Part shown: piece by piece, positions 20,605 to 38,198 of the stretch
Layout of the letters: the number at the start of each line of letters is the position of its first letter
Position numbering within the stretch: the stretch's first letter is position 1
From: Phaffia rhodozyma
Taxonomy: Eukaryota; Basidiomycota; Tremellomycetes; Cystofilobasidiales; Mrakiaceae
NCBI GenBank assembly: GCA_014706385.1
Contig: JACGZH010000007.1
Coordinates: 1,433,501-1,497,500, forward strand
Direction of reading: 5' to 3'
DNA length: 64,000 nucleotides
Notes under the pieces: generated by a model
The model's database searches: none
What the model was told of the DNA's origin: nothing
The model's input: only the letters and a program-made list of their open reading frames with translations
Position numbers and translations under genes: made by a program

Positions 20605-23597
20605 CTAGAGAAGAAGAAAAGAGTTGGTGGTGGACTGACAATGGGTTGACTGCCAACCATCATCACTCATTCCAAACCCTGCCGAAGAAGAAGACGACGT
20701 CGATGACGCTCTTCTGGCACGTCTCACCTTGCCTATTCCAATATTTCCCATGACAGGAGAACTTAAACCTAAATCCTCTTCTCCAAAAGACCACTCTGGT
20801 AGCCCTCTACTCGCCTCTTCCCATTCGTTCCTCCACAACAACGCCAAACTCAAAAACTCAACGTCTCCTTGAGGTATCGTGTAGGAGGGCGAGAAGATAG
20901 ATGAAGACGAAGGAGCGGCAGAGGAGGTGCTTGCTCGACGATGTTTGGTTCCATTGGGTATAATACCTCCTGAACATCCGTGTGGGTTTGTCGATCCTGT
21001 CGATCGGGTCCCCCTATTCAAATCTTGCCCAGACTCGAACGGGTGCAGATCGCCTGTCCCAGCGATCCAGAAACCAACTCCACTTCTTCCCACCCAGCCG
21101 AGCTCGATAAGTTTCGGTACGCGCCTCATGAATTTTTTGACATCTTTCAGAAGAGGGATGGTAGGCTCAATACTCTTTTGCCATAAGAGCGGGTTGAGAG
21201 ATTTTGGCAAGTCAAGATGATCATCTTCCTCAGCCGATGATAAAGAAGACGTGGAGGATGATCCGTAGTGAGACAAGAAGAGATCAGGCTCTTGTGAAGA
21301 AGCCATGATTGGTTGATCCAGAGGTGTCCCATCTGAGAGTAGATGAGGAAGCGTTGCTTTTGGAAGCAAGGGCGAGGTCGACAGAGGCGGGGTGGTTGGT
21401 GGAAGTGTTATCGCCTGAGGTAAGGGTAGATGGGAAGGCGGGATGGAAACGTGCAGGACCTGCAACTGAGGAAGATGGGAGAATGCTGTTGTCATAGCCA
21501 ACAGCTTTCCAAAAGGCGCATCAAACGTTACTCTCAGTTTCTCAAGACCTCTCCGTTTCTTGGTAATTTTCTCCAACGCGTCCTTCCCAATGGTCCACCA
21601 GTCAAGCTCTAAGACCTTGAGTCGAGTACCCTTATCGCAAATCTTGCAAAGTAACTCGTCCGGCAAAGGTCCGTAGATACATGCTTCATCCACTCTAGGC
21701 GGGGGATGACCTTGAGGGGGAACGGGAAACAAACAGACTGGAGGAATCGACCGCACGACAGAGAATGTTTCAAGATTGTTGACCGTTATATCAGAGATAG
21801 AAAGAAGATGGTCTGTTGTCCAGCTATGGTGGGGGCCAACATCAGAGATCTCGATGCGGAGATGACGTAGTGTCTCTGGGAAAACTTCGACCTTCGACCA
21901 TAGCGTTTTAGATAATCGGCCTTGGAGGATCAAGAGACAATGTTTAACTCTGCTCGAGACTGATTAGCGAGTTGTAAAAAAGAACTGAGAGAGCGCACCC
22001 TGAACCTCCGATAGGCAGAAGCTTTCTAAGCTCGGACAATCCTCCAAAATTGCCAGTCTTGATTGAAGGGGTCAGTGATCGACTGCGTTAATATCAACAA
22101 GATACTTCAGTTTGAAAGAAGTACGTTCTTGCAAACGTACATTCCTTTATCTGTTAACTTTGTGCCCGACGTCCTAAGCCAAACGTTTTTAACGCCTCGT
22201 CCTGCTTTTGTGATCAACTCGCACAGCTGATCGTCCATTAACGCCGATTCGATCGAGATCTTCTCTAAAGATGCATCTCTAGGTAGTGTCGTGAGGTGTA
22301 ATGATAGATTCTTTGTCTTAATTTGATCAGATATCAGAGAGGGGGTTTCCTCTCCTCTCATTAGCTGGATGTCAAGTTCCGAGAGGAGATAACCCAGAGA
22401 GAAGTAACCAAACTCACTCCGACAACACTTAGTCGAGAGAGTTCGAGTGTCTCGAGTTGAGAAGGTATAGGATGAGGCAGGTTGAATCTAGGGATAGAAT
22501 TAGGCTGGTGTTGGGTAAGTGTTGAGGCTGGCGAGAGAGGCGAAGCCACGAGTGAGAGATGCTTCAATTTAGGAAGGTTTAAGAGTTGCTTCACACGACG
22601 AATGTTTTTTGATCTTGTTAGTTGGAGCCCGTAAATATCATTTTTTGCGGTAGCTCGCATGTAGAGAAGAAGAAGACAAACCTCTCCTACTTGATCTCCC
22701 CAAACACCTATACCTCTCCACAAGATCCTATCTAGATTCTCTTTACAAGCCAACACAAGCGGAAGAAAGATCTCCAGTTCTCCCTGATCGATCGAGGTGA
22801 ATATGGATGGACTACCCGTCAACTGGGGGTAGAGAGGTGGATGAACAGTGATCATTCGCACGGATGATGCGTATCTTGCTGGGTTCCTGATAAAAAAAAT
22901 TCCAATCGCACAAGAATCAGCCTAAAGCGTACTTTCGCTTCCTTTCTTCCTTTCGGACACATGCACAAGCCCATCAATGTAGTCTGGTTATCCACACGTT
23001 CACGAAGAGTGAAAAAGAACAAACCCTAGAACAGCTTTCCATTTGCCTCTTTCCCTTATCTCGCCAATGGAATTGTTCCTCGAATCATTGTCCTCCTTGC
23101 AAGCAGGTAATTCTACATCAATCCTCTCGAATACGACAGACTTTGTTGCTTCATGCACCTTTTTTCCTAGACTAGCAAGCAATATAGGAATCAGTCGGGC
23201 TGAGCTTGTGAGTATGAAGAAGATGATCTCTTGAGGAAGTTAGATTGAAGAAGAATCGTAGAAAAAGGAGGAGTCAATTAGTGAGTATTTCCCCAAACAG
23301 GAAAGGCGGAGGTAGTTGATCCTGTTCTGGCACTGGAAGATTGCGAGGCAGATCCGTGAAGTAAGAGAGCGTACTCTTCAGAATTAATGGTGGAAGAGAC
23401 TCCATCGTGAGGAGGAGTATTTCGATGAGGTCGTTAGCTGAGTTCTAAACAAAGAAGCACACACAAGGAAAGAGAAGGCCAGAGGATAGGAAGGTAGAGA
23501 AGGTGAAAAGATGATCGACTTGGCGCATGTAGAGGATGTAAGCAGCTGATCTCGCTTGATTAGATAAGCCGGCTCGGCGTCTGTTGATGAGCGTCAT
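20605..23597 (-). CDS. F-box-like / leucine-rich-repeat protein, uncharacterised
   Basis: A long minus-strand gene of five or more exons. The N-terminal exons read MTLINRRRAGLSNQARSAAY (start 23597), MESLPPLILKSTLSYFTDLP and LPQEIIFFILTSSARLIPIL with LASLGKKVHEATKSVVFERI; this has the shape of an F-box followed by the linker seen in fungal F-box/LRR proteins. Next come irregular leucine-rich segments: KLKHLSLVASPLSPAST, QLETLELSRLSVVGV, LEKISIESALMDDQLCELI, NVWLRTSGTKLTDKGM, TLRHLRIEISDVG, RLKVLELDWWTIGKDALEKI and LPQLQVLHVSI. The C-terminal 200 residues are Ser-rich and disordered, with IELGWVGRSGVGFWIAGTG inside. The role is probably substrate recognition for an SCF ligase, inferred only from architecture. 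The exact C-terminus is unsure (stop at 20605, or further exons to about 20332). Confidence 0.6.
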
Positions 23598-23821
23598 CGA
23601 TTTCGGCCTAGTTAACTCGGCTCAGATTTCGTCTCACTCTCTATTTGTATTCGAACAAAATACAGCCAGAACAGGATGTCGAGCACATTGAAAAGAAGCA
23701 ACCGAGAGAGATACAAGAGCATGCGAGGAATGAAACCCATTGATATTGAGGAGGATTCAAAATTCTCATCCAAAAAAGAAATAAAAAGGGGGAGAGAAGA
23801 AACTTGTTGATGAAAGACGAA

Positions 23822-26800
23822 TCACATCGGCTCTCCATCCAGATCCAGAGGCTCCCCATCCACATTCCCTCCATCTTCTCCCAAAGGCGCTCCATCCAAA
23901 TCATCCTCTATATTTCCGTCATCAGCTCTAACATCAGCATCAACAGAAGCGAAAGTTGATGAGAATCCGGACTTTTTGAATTTAGATTGGAACACCGGGG
24001 GAGACGTTGTCGCTGCGGTGGACAACGACGACGTTCCAGATGGAGCTGTAGCGATATCGGTAGAGTCGGAGGTAGAGGAACGAGAGGGATGGACGCCTTG
24101 TAGACGAAGCCGAAGGTCAGATGTAAAGGCAGGGTTGAACACGATCCTGTTGACATAATTTGAAATCGTATCGCGTCAGAACTCTGTATCTTCAATCAGA
24201 TTAACGAGAGGAGAGCGTAAACGCACCAGATCTCCAGTACATCTACCACTTTATCAATCTGTCCTTTGAAAGTCTCAGCTGATAACCTTCCAGCCTGCTC
24301 TTTGAATCCTCTGTGGAGCTCTCCAAAGTGATCGAACACCCTTTCAAGCCTTGTCTCGAACGCATTTCGATATTTCCACTGTTGTTTCCGGTCATATGAA
24401 CAAACAAAAACAATTTTAGTCATTCAAATTTCGTGGCCAGACTTGACCATGAAACCGACCAGAACCAACTCACAGCATTAGGGACAGGAGAAGCAGAATT
24501 GGAGAGAATGTCAGAAATCAGATGTAATCGAGCGACCTTTCTAGGAATCGGTGTTTCGAAGATCACTAGAGATTGGCAGATGATCTCGGCCACCTTATAA
24601 GGTCAGAAGACTGCACGTCAGCCAAGATCGTTATGGGGCGAGTACAGAAACACAAAAGACAGATGTTTTCACCTCCTCAGCAGCATCCGCATGACCTAAT
24701 GCGAACCCCATACATCTTGCCACACCCCCTCTTTCGCCCCTCAGCCCTCTGAGACAACTGGTAAAGCGTCTTCTCGCCAACTTTGCCAGTTTGCCTTTCC
24801 CGACTCTCTCATTCTCGCTCTCCTCGCTCTCCTCGGTGGAGTATACTGAATCATAGCCTTCCTCCTCAAACGGTTTGGGCGGCGGGCTGGGTGCCCGATA
24901 TCGAGGGTCTAGACAGGTCCGGTAGAAATGGTACTCGTTGGAATGTTCATTGCGAAGGAAATCGAAACGAGGGTTGACCGCTTCTTTCGAACGAAGCATA
25001 TCCTCGAACGCTTTACCAACAGACAAGACTTTGTCAGCGACGGTACGGATGAAGTGTTCTTTGTCTGGGTCGAGTGCAAACGAGGCAGCCGATGAAGGAT
25101 TAAGGCGGACAGGTCGTTTCGCTACTGGTGAACGAGACGGAGATCGGGAGTAAGATGGAGAACGCGATCGACGTCGTTTTGAAGATGGATGATGTGAAGT
25201 GGAAGGACTTGGTGATCTCGAACGGGAGGGCGACCGTGAGTGTCTTCGGGAATGAGAAGTGATATCTGTGTATGCGTCAAAACACGTCAACACAGGGTAA
25301 GCTGTGAAATTCTCAAAAGAATTAAGCAGATTTGATTCGGAAAACAAGACAAACCATAGATCGCTCTTGCAGGCAAAGGCATCGCTTTACTCCACCCAAC
25401 CCTCAAGACGCTACCTCCCCAATCAAGCCCATCAAGCTCCTTGACTGCCTTCTCGGCGTCCTGCCTCTTCATATAAGCCACGAACCCTGTCAAACCAGCC
25501 TTGCTTCCCACCCGACGACCCTGCAAAGTCGAAGCGTCCACACCGGGAGGAGGCTCGTCGTATCTTGGCCACATAATTTTTACCTGATGGTATCGAGAGA
25601 TATAGCGAACGCGGCGTCAGCTAAGCGAACAGGAAGAAGCAGGATAAAGAGATGAATTAGAGGACGAACAGAGCCGACGGGTCCGATTTTGGCAAAAAGA
25701 AGCCCCAAAGGTTGCTCAGATACACCATCTGGAAGATTTCCGACATACAGATTTGTTGTCTGCAAGAAGACAACATGTCACGTAAGTAAGCAATTCAAGA
25801 TAGGCAAACCGAGGCCCACATCGGAAGAGAAAGAAAACAGATACTGATGGACTTACCATAGAATCTCCAATATCATGAGAGCCTCGTTCTGTCTCCCAAG
25901 CTTTTTTAAAAATATGTCAGGTCAATTCAACAGCTATAGACAGATATGTTCGACATGTAAAAGAGCGAAGAAAGGCTCACCAGCATGCACAGCTGCAGAG
26001 GTTCCACTGAGCCCGCTCTTCTTGAATCGTTCTTCCCGAGCGGCCTGGTCTCTAAGTGCCACCGATCAAGCCAAAGATTCAGATTTAGTTGAACGAACTA
26101 TAAGTTAAGCAACTCAAGATGGATGATCGACTGACCTTTTGAGATCTTCCAAGAAAGTATTGATCACCCGTTTGCCCTTCCCTTTGAGGGCAGCCGGCTT
26201 AGGTGGCGAGGGTGCACTATCAAAGATTCCTGCTTTCTTCACAGGAAACTGGCTTTTGTTCGGAGGCTCGTATGCCAGCGATCCCGAGGCTGAGCCTGCA
26301 TCGGGACAAGAACCATATCAGTTGAGGGTTTCCAAATTGAGGTGGTGATGATGAGTAGAAACTTGGGAAAAAGAAGGCGAGAGAAGAACAAACCAGAAGC
26401 GCGAACAAAACCTCCTTTAGGTTGGATGGTGTTGGAGTTTGAGCTACCTTCGAATTCAGCAGAGAATTCAGCAAACACCCGAGCGGCCTCTCTTAAGGAA
26501 GGTATGAGAAAAAGATAGGGCTGTCAGTACAGGCAACGAGGAAACAATGATCGACATAAACTCACCGCTCTTCTTCGTCTTTTTTCCTCTTCTCTTCTTC
26601 CCGGTCTCTATCTCTTTTCGACTTCCGTTGGATTCCATAATGATATGTCTGCTGCTTCTCTGCGCCCAAAACTGGTTGCCTCTGTTGTATGGGTTATGAA
26701 GGATGGGAAGAGTGGTTGAGGAGATTCGAATGACGGGCAGAGAACGAAACATCAAGAGTGCGAGAGGTTTGATTGTAAGCTCAGTGAAGAGTCGAAAGAC

Positions 26801-26982
26801 ACAGACAAGATTGATGAGAGCGATAGAATCAAAAGAGAGGATAGGGAGAGGGATGATCAGAAAAAAAGGAAAAAGATGCGGACGGAAGGAGGTGCGGTTG
26901 GATCAAATTCATCCGAGTCTTGATCCGAGTCTTGTCCACCCCCGAATTTGGAAAGATCCAGTTTCCTAGCGTAGTTTGGCAT
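23822..26982 (-). CDS. SR140 / U2SURP-like U2 snRNP-associated splicing factor
   Basis: U2 snRNP-associated SR protein acting in the nucleus during pre-mRNA branch-site recognition. The ATG at 26982 opens MPNYARKLDLSKFGGGQDSD, then charged exons with KRDRDREEEKRKKDEEER-EAARVFAEF, and VINTFLEDLKRDQAAREERF, the family N-terminal helix. The RRM follows: TTNLYVGNLPDGVSEQPLG, then IMWPRYDEPPPG, TGFVAYMKRQDAEKAVKELD and LRVGWSKAMPLP. An RS-rich spacer (SRRHSRSPSRSRSPSPS) precedes a SURP module (DKEHFIRTVADKVLSVGKAF with EYHFYRTCLDPRY) and a CID-like helical domain (SLVIFETPIPRKVARLHLIS, DILSNSASPVPNAWKYRNAF). The end is acidic (DGEPLDLDGEPM). RRM-SURP-CID order matches U2SURP. About ten exons. Its neighbour across the phosphatase is SLU7, another splicing factor. 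Confidence 0.88.
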
Positions 26983-27464
26983 GTCTACCTTCCTGTTTCT
27001 CTGGAGTCCAGGTAGCTAAAAACGAAGTAGATGAGAGGTAGAAGGGTGAGAGTCGACGAGTATGTATGATCTTGAGTATTGCATATGTTGGAGAGAGAGA
27101 GGAGGCGAAGGAGATGGTTACGGCAAGGCTGTGCATATTACATAAGCCTCCCATCGCCACACGTTCCTGAACCACAGGAATTCACGTGTTTGCCCCATGG
27201 CTGTGTCAATCTTCGCCTCCACTAACCCTCCACTCCCACTCCTACTTCTCCTCTTGCTTGCTACTCATCGTCCATCGTTGTTGTTCTTTTTTTTTTCACT
27301 TCTCAACGTATATCGTCCTTTTTATTACTCCCTCCCTTTTTCTCTTGTCCTCACTCAGTCTCTCCTTCTTTGCCTCCTGCTTTTAGTTCGCTCCTGTGGT
27401 CTTGTTTTCTCTACCTCTTCGTCTCTGCTTCTTTATATCTCCTTCTCTCCGTCATTCCCTGATC
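26983..27464. promoter_or_regulatory. Divergent promoter, SR140 / dual-specificity phosphatase
   Basis: 482 bases between opposing starts. A palindromic CACGTG (bHLH/Cbf1-type site) lies at 27183-27188. From about 27200 to 27460 the plus strand is strongly CT-rich, the leader of the phosphatase gene. Confidence 0.4.
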
Positions 27465-29738
27465 ATGTCCTTCACACTGGTGTCTTCGATCTCTCCTCAA
27501 TATCATCCATCGACTTCCACCTACAGTAGCCAAAGTCCGATGAATCCGGAGATGATCCAAGCGGTCGATCAATTACACCAAAACCAGTATCTCCATCCAG
27601 ACGAAGAAGCGCATCGAAGGAGAGCGGTCGAGGCAGTTGAGGGCTTGAGCTGTTTGGCTTCCCAGCATCACCGGAGCGAGTACAATCGGATGAAGTGGGG
27701 AGAATCAGGTTTGTTCAGTACTTCATCTTTTCGTCTGTCTTCACTTTTTGGACTGTGGACACATCCCCTCCTGGTGATGTTGGCAGGGATGGTCGGTGAA
27801 ATGCAAGCATTCTAATCAGCATCACCTTTGGCTGCACGTGCATATCCTGTTTCATTTGTTTTTATGCTCAATCTGCTCTCTACCTAATTCCAATCGAACC
27901 AGGTGCTCCCCTATACTACGTCCCGCTGTCCATACAGCTCCCGGCACATGTGTCCGAGATCATGCAACGACAAGCGGCGTTTGAAGCTCATTGTTCGAAA
28001 TCGTCTCAAGCACGACACGCTCGACAGCTCGCTCAAGATTCGGCAAATAATTCAGACATAGGCCTTCTAATGCGAGGACCGAACGGAGTTGATAGGCCGC
28101 TGGAAGAGGAGGAGGGCCTGGAGGGCGTCCTTGTTGATGATGGGCTGACTCAAGACGAAAAAGATAATGGAACAACAGCAGCCCTGGTTGGCAATGACAT
28201 CCTAAATCAAGCCGCTCATCCGACCTCGGAGGCGGCGAGCATCTCAACAGCCGAAGTAGGGAAATCGACCACGCCTGTAGAGGAGCAAATCTCGCAAGCC
28301 ATGCAGGACTCACTTTTGCCTGCCCACCGAGCCAACCCCACCAGCGACCACACCAAGGAAGTCAGAGCGCAGGCTGCGCCTCTAGCTAGTGGCCATGTGT
28401 TTACTTCAATCGAGATTGGCAGACAAGAGTATATGAGAAAGGCAACAATCGAAGGCGGGGAGTTTGGGCCTGCTTCGATGGGTACACAGGGACAGGGACA
28501 AGGACAGCTCGCAGGTCAGAGTGTCAAGACGAGTAACACTCACCCCATCAAGTCAGTTATATACCCTTCCCAAGAGGAGCTGTATGTTTCCTTCCTTTTG
28601 ATGTTGATCTTAACCGCTTCTTGTCGGGATATACGTACCCAGTATATCGATCGTTGTTCCTCCTGACTACATTCACTATCTCGAGCCTCTACTTCACCTC
28701 GTCGACCCTCCTTCGATAAATCCTCCCTTCCCATCCTCTGCATCTCACCAAACGTTCCTTCTCCCTCCTCTCCTAGATCTTCACTACCTCTCGCAGACGA
28801 ATCCTGCCATTGATTCTGCCCCACCAATTCTTCTCTCCTCCGTTCCTCCAGAACACTGTATCCCCAATTCTCCCGCGTCTTTAAGCACCCACCCTGATGT
28901 TCAGTCTCAAAAGGAAGCCAAACCGGATCACGTAGGAAACTTTCTACTGAGCTCATGCCCAGGGAAAAAGGTTAGACTACAAGGCCCAGTCAAAGGAAGA
29001 GGAGCAATTTGCCGGGATCTCAGGGTTGACTTGGAGAGAATTAAGGGGTTAGGAGTGGGCTGTATCATCTGGTTCGTACCTGTTTTGACATGCAAGCTAC
29101 ATTCGATCTTACAACTTTTTTCGTCTTGATTCAATCCTTAGTTGTCTAGATGATGATGAACTCGGATATTTGGGGGCACCGATACATGAATATGAGAATA
29201 CTGCACGCGCTATCGGGCTCGAAGTCATGCGGTTCGCTTAGCCTCTCTATCTTGTTCACTCTTCCCTCATGGTCTTTTGCTAACGTGTCTTATTTGGTTT
29301 CCTTGCTCCAGAATCCCTATGCCAGAAGGATTGACCCCGACTTCCCTTTCTCAATTTGACGCCCAAATTTCTTCCATAGTTACGAGATATACGCTTCGAG
29401 GAATCAATGTCCTTGCGCATTGTCGAGGAGGTGTCGGCCGAGCGGGCCTAGTCGCGTCTTCTTGGGCTATCAAGATGGGACTTGTCTCGTCTTCCTGTCA
29501 CTTGGTGTCTTCCTCTCCGAACTCTAGATATTCGTCAAAACGATCATTCGGACCAGGAGGCGGGGAGTACACATCGGCTGACCTAGAGATCACGGAGAAA
29601 GTCATCTCCCTGGTCAGAAGGAGGAGAAGCGTCAAAGCAATAGAGACGTATGAACAGGTCAGATGGCTTGTTGATTACGTGAGATGGCTAAGAATTGAGG
29701 GGGCAGTATGCAAGGTCGCTAGAGTTTGGAGAGATTGA
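27465..29738 (+). CDS. CDKN3-type dual-specificity protein phosphatase with long N-terminus
   Basis: Cysteine-based phosphatase. The active-site loop is HCRGGVGRAGLVASSWAIK (about 29417-29472), an exact HC-x5-R signature in the form seen in CDKN3/KAP-like fungal proteins. Upstream of it CLDDDELGYLGAPIHEYENT and IGLEVMR-IPMPEGLTPTSL match the region that holds the general acid and the loop before the P-loop. Downstream LEITEKVISLVRRRRSVKAI with ETYEQVRWLVDYVRWLR is the usual C-terminal helix pair. The N-terminal half (MSFTLVSSISPQYHPS..., APLYYVPLSIQLPAHVSEIM) is long, acidic and disordered, with GQGQGQGQ-like Gly/Gln repeats. The start is the ATG at 27465; a second in-frame ATG at 27540 is possible. 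Likely role: dephosphorylating a cell-cycle kinase or similar partner, by analogy with CDKN3; the substrate is unknown. Confidence 0.8.
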
Positions 29739-30370
29739 GTGTCTTGGTTCCTTCTTCACTTCTGTTTCCTTTTCCGTGTTCCTTTCTTCTTTTTCCTTCG
29801 GGTAAAAAACAAAAGAGTCTACTTGAGCCTTACTTTTTCAATTCCTCTTGCTCTGGTAACTTTTGCTTCATTTTCTTTGCTCTCCTCACATCTTTCTTTA
29901 AACTCTTTCATAACTTTCACCTGTTCCTCCTTTTTTGTGTTCCTCCCTTCTTTGAATTGTAAGACTTCCGAGATCTATCGGTGTGCTCTAAATTTCCTCT
30001 GGCCTTCCTTGCAATGTCTGTTTCCTCTTCTTCCAAATATGGTCCCTTCCCAAAGTTCGCCCTTTCATCTCATGTATCTCAAACAAATGGCAATAATGCT
30101 TTGATCATCTCTGTCCCTTCTTTCTCTTGTCATCCACCACCTTGTCTATCTCGTTTCTCTTCATATCGTCTTCCATCCATATTTTGACCAAGTCTCTTGT
30201 GGCAAAAAGTTAGATATTCTTTTGTGAACATTTTTTTAGCTGACGACAAAAAACTTTCTCTCCAACCTGACGATCGGCATGTGAATACAAAAAGGAAAAG
30301 ATAACAAGATCATGAACGAAGAAAAAAAGACTCAAACAGCAAGGGAAACAGAGATATGGACCGGACAGAA
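29739..30370. other. Convergent intergenic region
   Basis: 632 bases between the stops of the phosphatase and SLU7. The plus strand is T/C-rich throughout (about 29740-30180) and then A-rich toward 30370. The open frames here are composed of Phe/Leu/Ser from the pyrimidine tracts and are not considered genes. Confidence 0.6.
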
Positions 30371-32820
30371 CTATAGGGGAAGGAGTTCGTCCCCTTTGAG
30401 TTGAGCCATAGGGTCGTCTGCGTCGTGCGATCGAGAAAGTCGGTAGGCCTCTGTTTGGTTATTTTGAAAGAGGAAAGAAGAAAAAAAAAGCGGTTGAGGA
30501 GTCAGGACAATGACCAAAACAACGGTTCTTTCAGAAGCGTATGAAAGAGGGCACGCACCAAGTTGTTCCTCTGTGACTTCATCACCATTCGTGTTTCCAC
30601 TAGCATTGTTGTATTTGACTTTTTTCCTGCCAGCCATCGAGAACCCACCGCCACTCTGTTCTTCCTCCGCCTCTTGTTTCCTCTTCCTTTCCTCTTCCAA
30701 TGCTCTTTCCAGTTTCTCCTTGTCCAGCTTGACTTCGCCCTCACCGACTCTAACTTTTGAAAACTGAGGCACAGCAGAATCTTTGCCTGTTGAAGCGCCG
30801 TTCGACGTCGTCGAATCCGAGGCCTTGCCTTTTCCTTTTGGATCTGAGTTGAGCGAGGGCGATCCAACTGTGCTCTCAATCGAGGCGGCTACAGGAGGAG
30901 GCGCACTAAAAGCGGCGGCTTTAGCTAGTAGGGATTTGACGTTTGATTCCTCAGCCGAAGCAGCAAGACCGGTGGCGCCTGTGCAATAAGCTCCATGAAG
31001 AGTAGCATGGCAGCAGGCGTATCCCCATTGACCTGATTTGAGATTGTACCACGACCCCCAGATGGTAGTGTGATTTCCAGTGATAACTACGTTGCGGTAA
31101 ACAATTCCAAAAGGATTCAAACATTTGTTCAAAACTACTCTTTCTGGAGTATAATTCTTCTCCAACTTCACATACTGAGAAGGAAATACGTACCATCTTC
31201 CTCGTATTTTGATTTCGGCTTGGCTCTTTCTCTTCCTTTGATGACTTGACCGGTTCTTGAGTACTCGACATCTGTTATTGATTGCGCATTTGAAAGTTTT
31301 AGCGACGTTCTCGGACGTAATCCTGTCCTTCAAGACCTAAGGAGGGAAAGAGACACTCACAGTCCTCCGTTTGACCAGTCAAGAGCTCCCTTGGCAAGGT
31401 CTTGAGATGTTCTTCTCCACCATACTTCTCCAGAATACTGACCTTCGTGGTGTCTTTCAGATCAGCCTTCTTCTCTAGGAACTGCTTGTGAAGGATAGAT
31501 CCTTGGGTAGGGTTTGCATTCAGATGGACGTCGTTTCCTCTGGCAGCAGAGTTCCAGGCAAAGAGTTGCAGTTTTTGAATATTGGTCGCGTCTCCAGAGT
31601 ATCGCAGGAAGTTATCTCCAGCGAATTGCATCTGAAATGAGGCCGATGATACGCAAGATGTCAGGACCGGAACAAACAGAGAAGGAAGACGGAAGAAAAG
31701 GACAGAAGATAAGAAAAGAAAGAACATGCTACTCACATCCTCAGGACGACCACCAACGACAGGAGCCTCTCGCATCGATCGCGTCTTGGGATCATAATGA
31801 GCCGATTCTGCATCCAAGTTCATCAGATACTTCGCCGTATCTTCTCTGATCCTCAAATTTCGAACTGTGATTCTGGACTTGGTGTCAACCTTCTGACCAG
31901 CCGCATCGGCTGCGTCGGCATACTTGTCTTCATCCTCATCCTCGTCTTCTGAGCTTCCGAAATCATCGTCGGCCTTAACTTTCGTTTTACCAGCTTTGGC
32001 GACCTTTTTAACGGCAGCGAGATCGGTGGTCGTCTGGTTATCGATCTCTTCCTCCCTGATTCTCTTTCTAGCTTCCTCTAGCGCATCCCATTCCTCATGA
32101 ACCTTCTGATACTCTGAAGGATCATACCCGTTCCACCTATCCCGCTTTGTCACCCAATCGCCACCGACATTCTGGATGACTTCGTCCGGTACGATGTCTT
32201 TGTTCGTGAACTTTGCGCCCTTCTTCCTCGGTCTCTCCACACAATCCTTCGTCTTATGCGTCATTGCACCACAATTCTCACACGCGCCTTTCCGATACTT
32301 CGTGGCCGCCGGACCGGCCGTTTGACCTCGGTCGTACCACGAATCAAGTTTCGAGGAGGATGAATCATATTCGGGTCGACGTTGATGGTTCAAAGACGGC
32401 CGACCGGTATCAAGATACCAAGGTGCCTTTGTGATGTATTCTAGTTTATAAAATGGTGAGATACAGGATGAGATACGACAAGAAAAGCAGAGAGAGAAGA
32501 GAAGAAAAGAAGAGGAACAAGAGCAAAGACTGACCAGGAATATGCGGATTGATGGCTCGACCTTCCTCATCGACTTCTGCAGGGACAGTTCCAGCCTTTC
32601 GTGCCGCCTCTAAATCCTTCTGTCGTCTCCATTCCTCACGACTGAGTTTTCCGGCTGGATGCCGACAAAGAGTACAGAAGTGAGGTCGGGCGTAGTAGGG
32701 TGTGAGTAAGTTAGAGGTGGAATGTACAAAGTCGTCAGTTCGTGATCATCTAGATGTTTCTTTCAAACGCGTGCTAAAACGCCTCAAGTCTGAGAGAAGA
32801 CAAAACTTACCTGCAGACAT
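30371..32820 (-). CDS. SLU7: Pre-mRNA splicing factor SLU7
   Basis: Second-step splicing factor that helps select the 3' splice site in the spliceosome. The first exon is ten bases (ATGTCTGCAG) followed by an intron; exon 2 gives [20 protein letters not shown]. Then come [20 protein letters not shown], the CCHC zinc knuckle [20 protein letters not shown] (about 32295-32240), [37 protein letters not shown] sequence (it reads [19 protein letters not shown]), an acidic tract ([15 protein letters not shown]), [40 protein letters not shown], and [20 protein letters not shown]. The C-terminus [17 protein letters not shown] is typical. The mid-protein order and motifs match fungal SLU7 end to end. 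Several introns have RS-poor, pyrimidine-rich ends. Confidence 0.95.
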
Positions 32821-33398
32821 TGTACTCTTTAGAATGACTTATCTGACCCTGATAGGCAAAGAAGGAGCAGAGGGTTGTGGGATGGTCGTTTGGTTGGTCG
32901 TTCGAAGTGTATTTGTGCTCAAGAGAGCTATGTGAGAGATGTTCATCGAGACCAATTACTTACGCCGGTTACGACCGTGTGTAACCTTTTAGATTGTGAT
33001 TAAGCTGAAACTCAAGCTAGAAGAGAGAAGTGCATGAGATCATTCGGTCTCGTCTCAGTGATTAGGTAGAGACCGAGGCGGAGGGGTGTAGCATAAGAGT
33101 TACAGAAAAAGAGAATGAATCGAGGAGGAAGGCCCAATGAGATATAGATGAGGTAGATGGAAGTGGCATACTTGGAGTGAAAAGTGGGGGGACTGCACAG
33201 GTGGATGAGAACTATTCAAATGAAAGGGAATATATAGAATAAGGGGACAGATAGATTGAGAAGCAGCGATATAGGCAGGATGAAAACTGATACCTGTGGA
33301 AAGTTACATGACCAGACCCAAAACAAAACGAGAAGAAAAACCAAGAACGTCCCAAAAAAAGAAGGAAAACAGAATCATAAAAGAAAAAAAAGTCCAAC
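32821..33398. other. SLU7 promoter and WEE1 3' region
   Basis: 578 bases. No coding frame is convincing. The SLU7-proximal part is the presumed promoter; the part near 33300-33395 is A-rich on the plus strand (T-rich in WEE1 sense), consistent with a 3' UTR. Confidence 0.5.

Positions 33399-38198
<4,800 letters not shown>

Noticed and set aside
20144..20608. 154-codon plus-strand frame in the convergent intergenic region
   Set aside because: No motif, no family, and it overlaps a minus-strand frame that could be an exon of the LRR-like gene; kept only as an ambiguity.
29726..30187. Hydrophobic Phe/Leu-rich plus-strand frames after the phosphatase
   Set aside because: Produced by a T/C-rich 3' region; no splice or family support.
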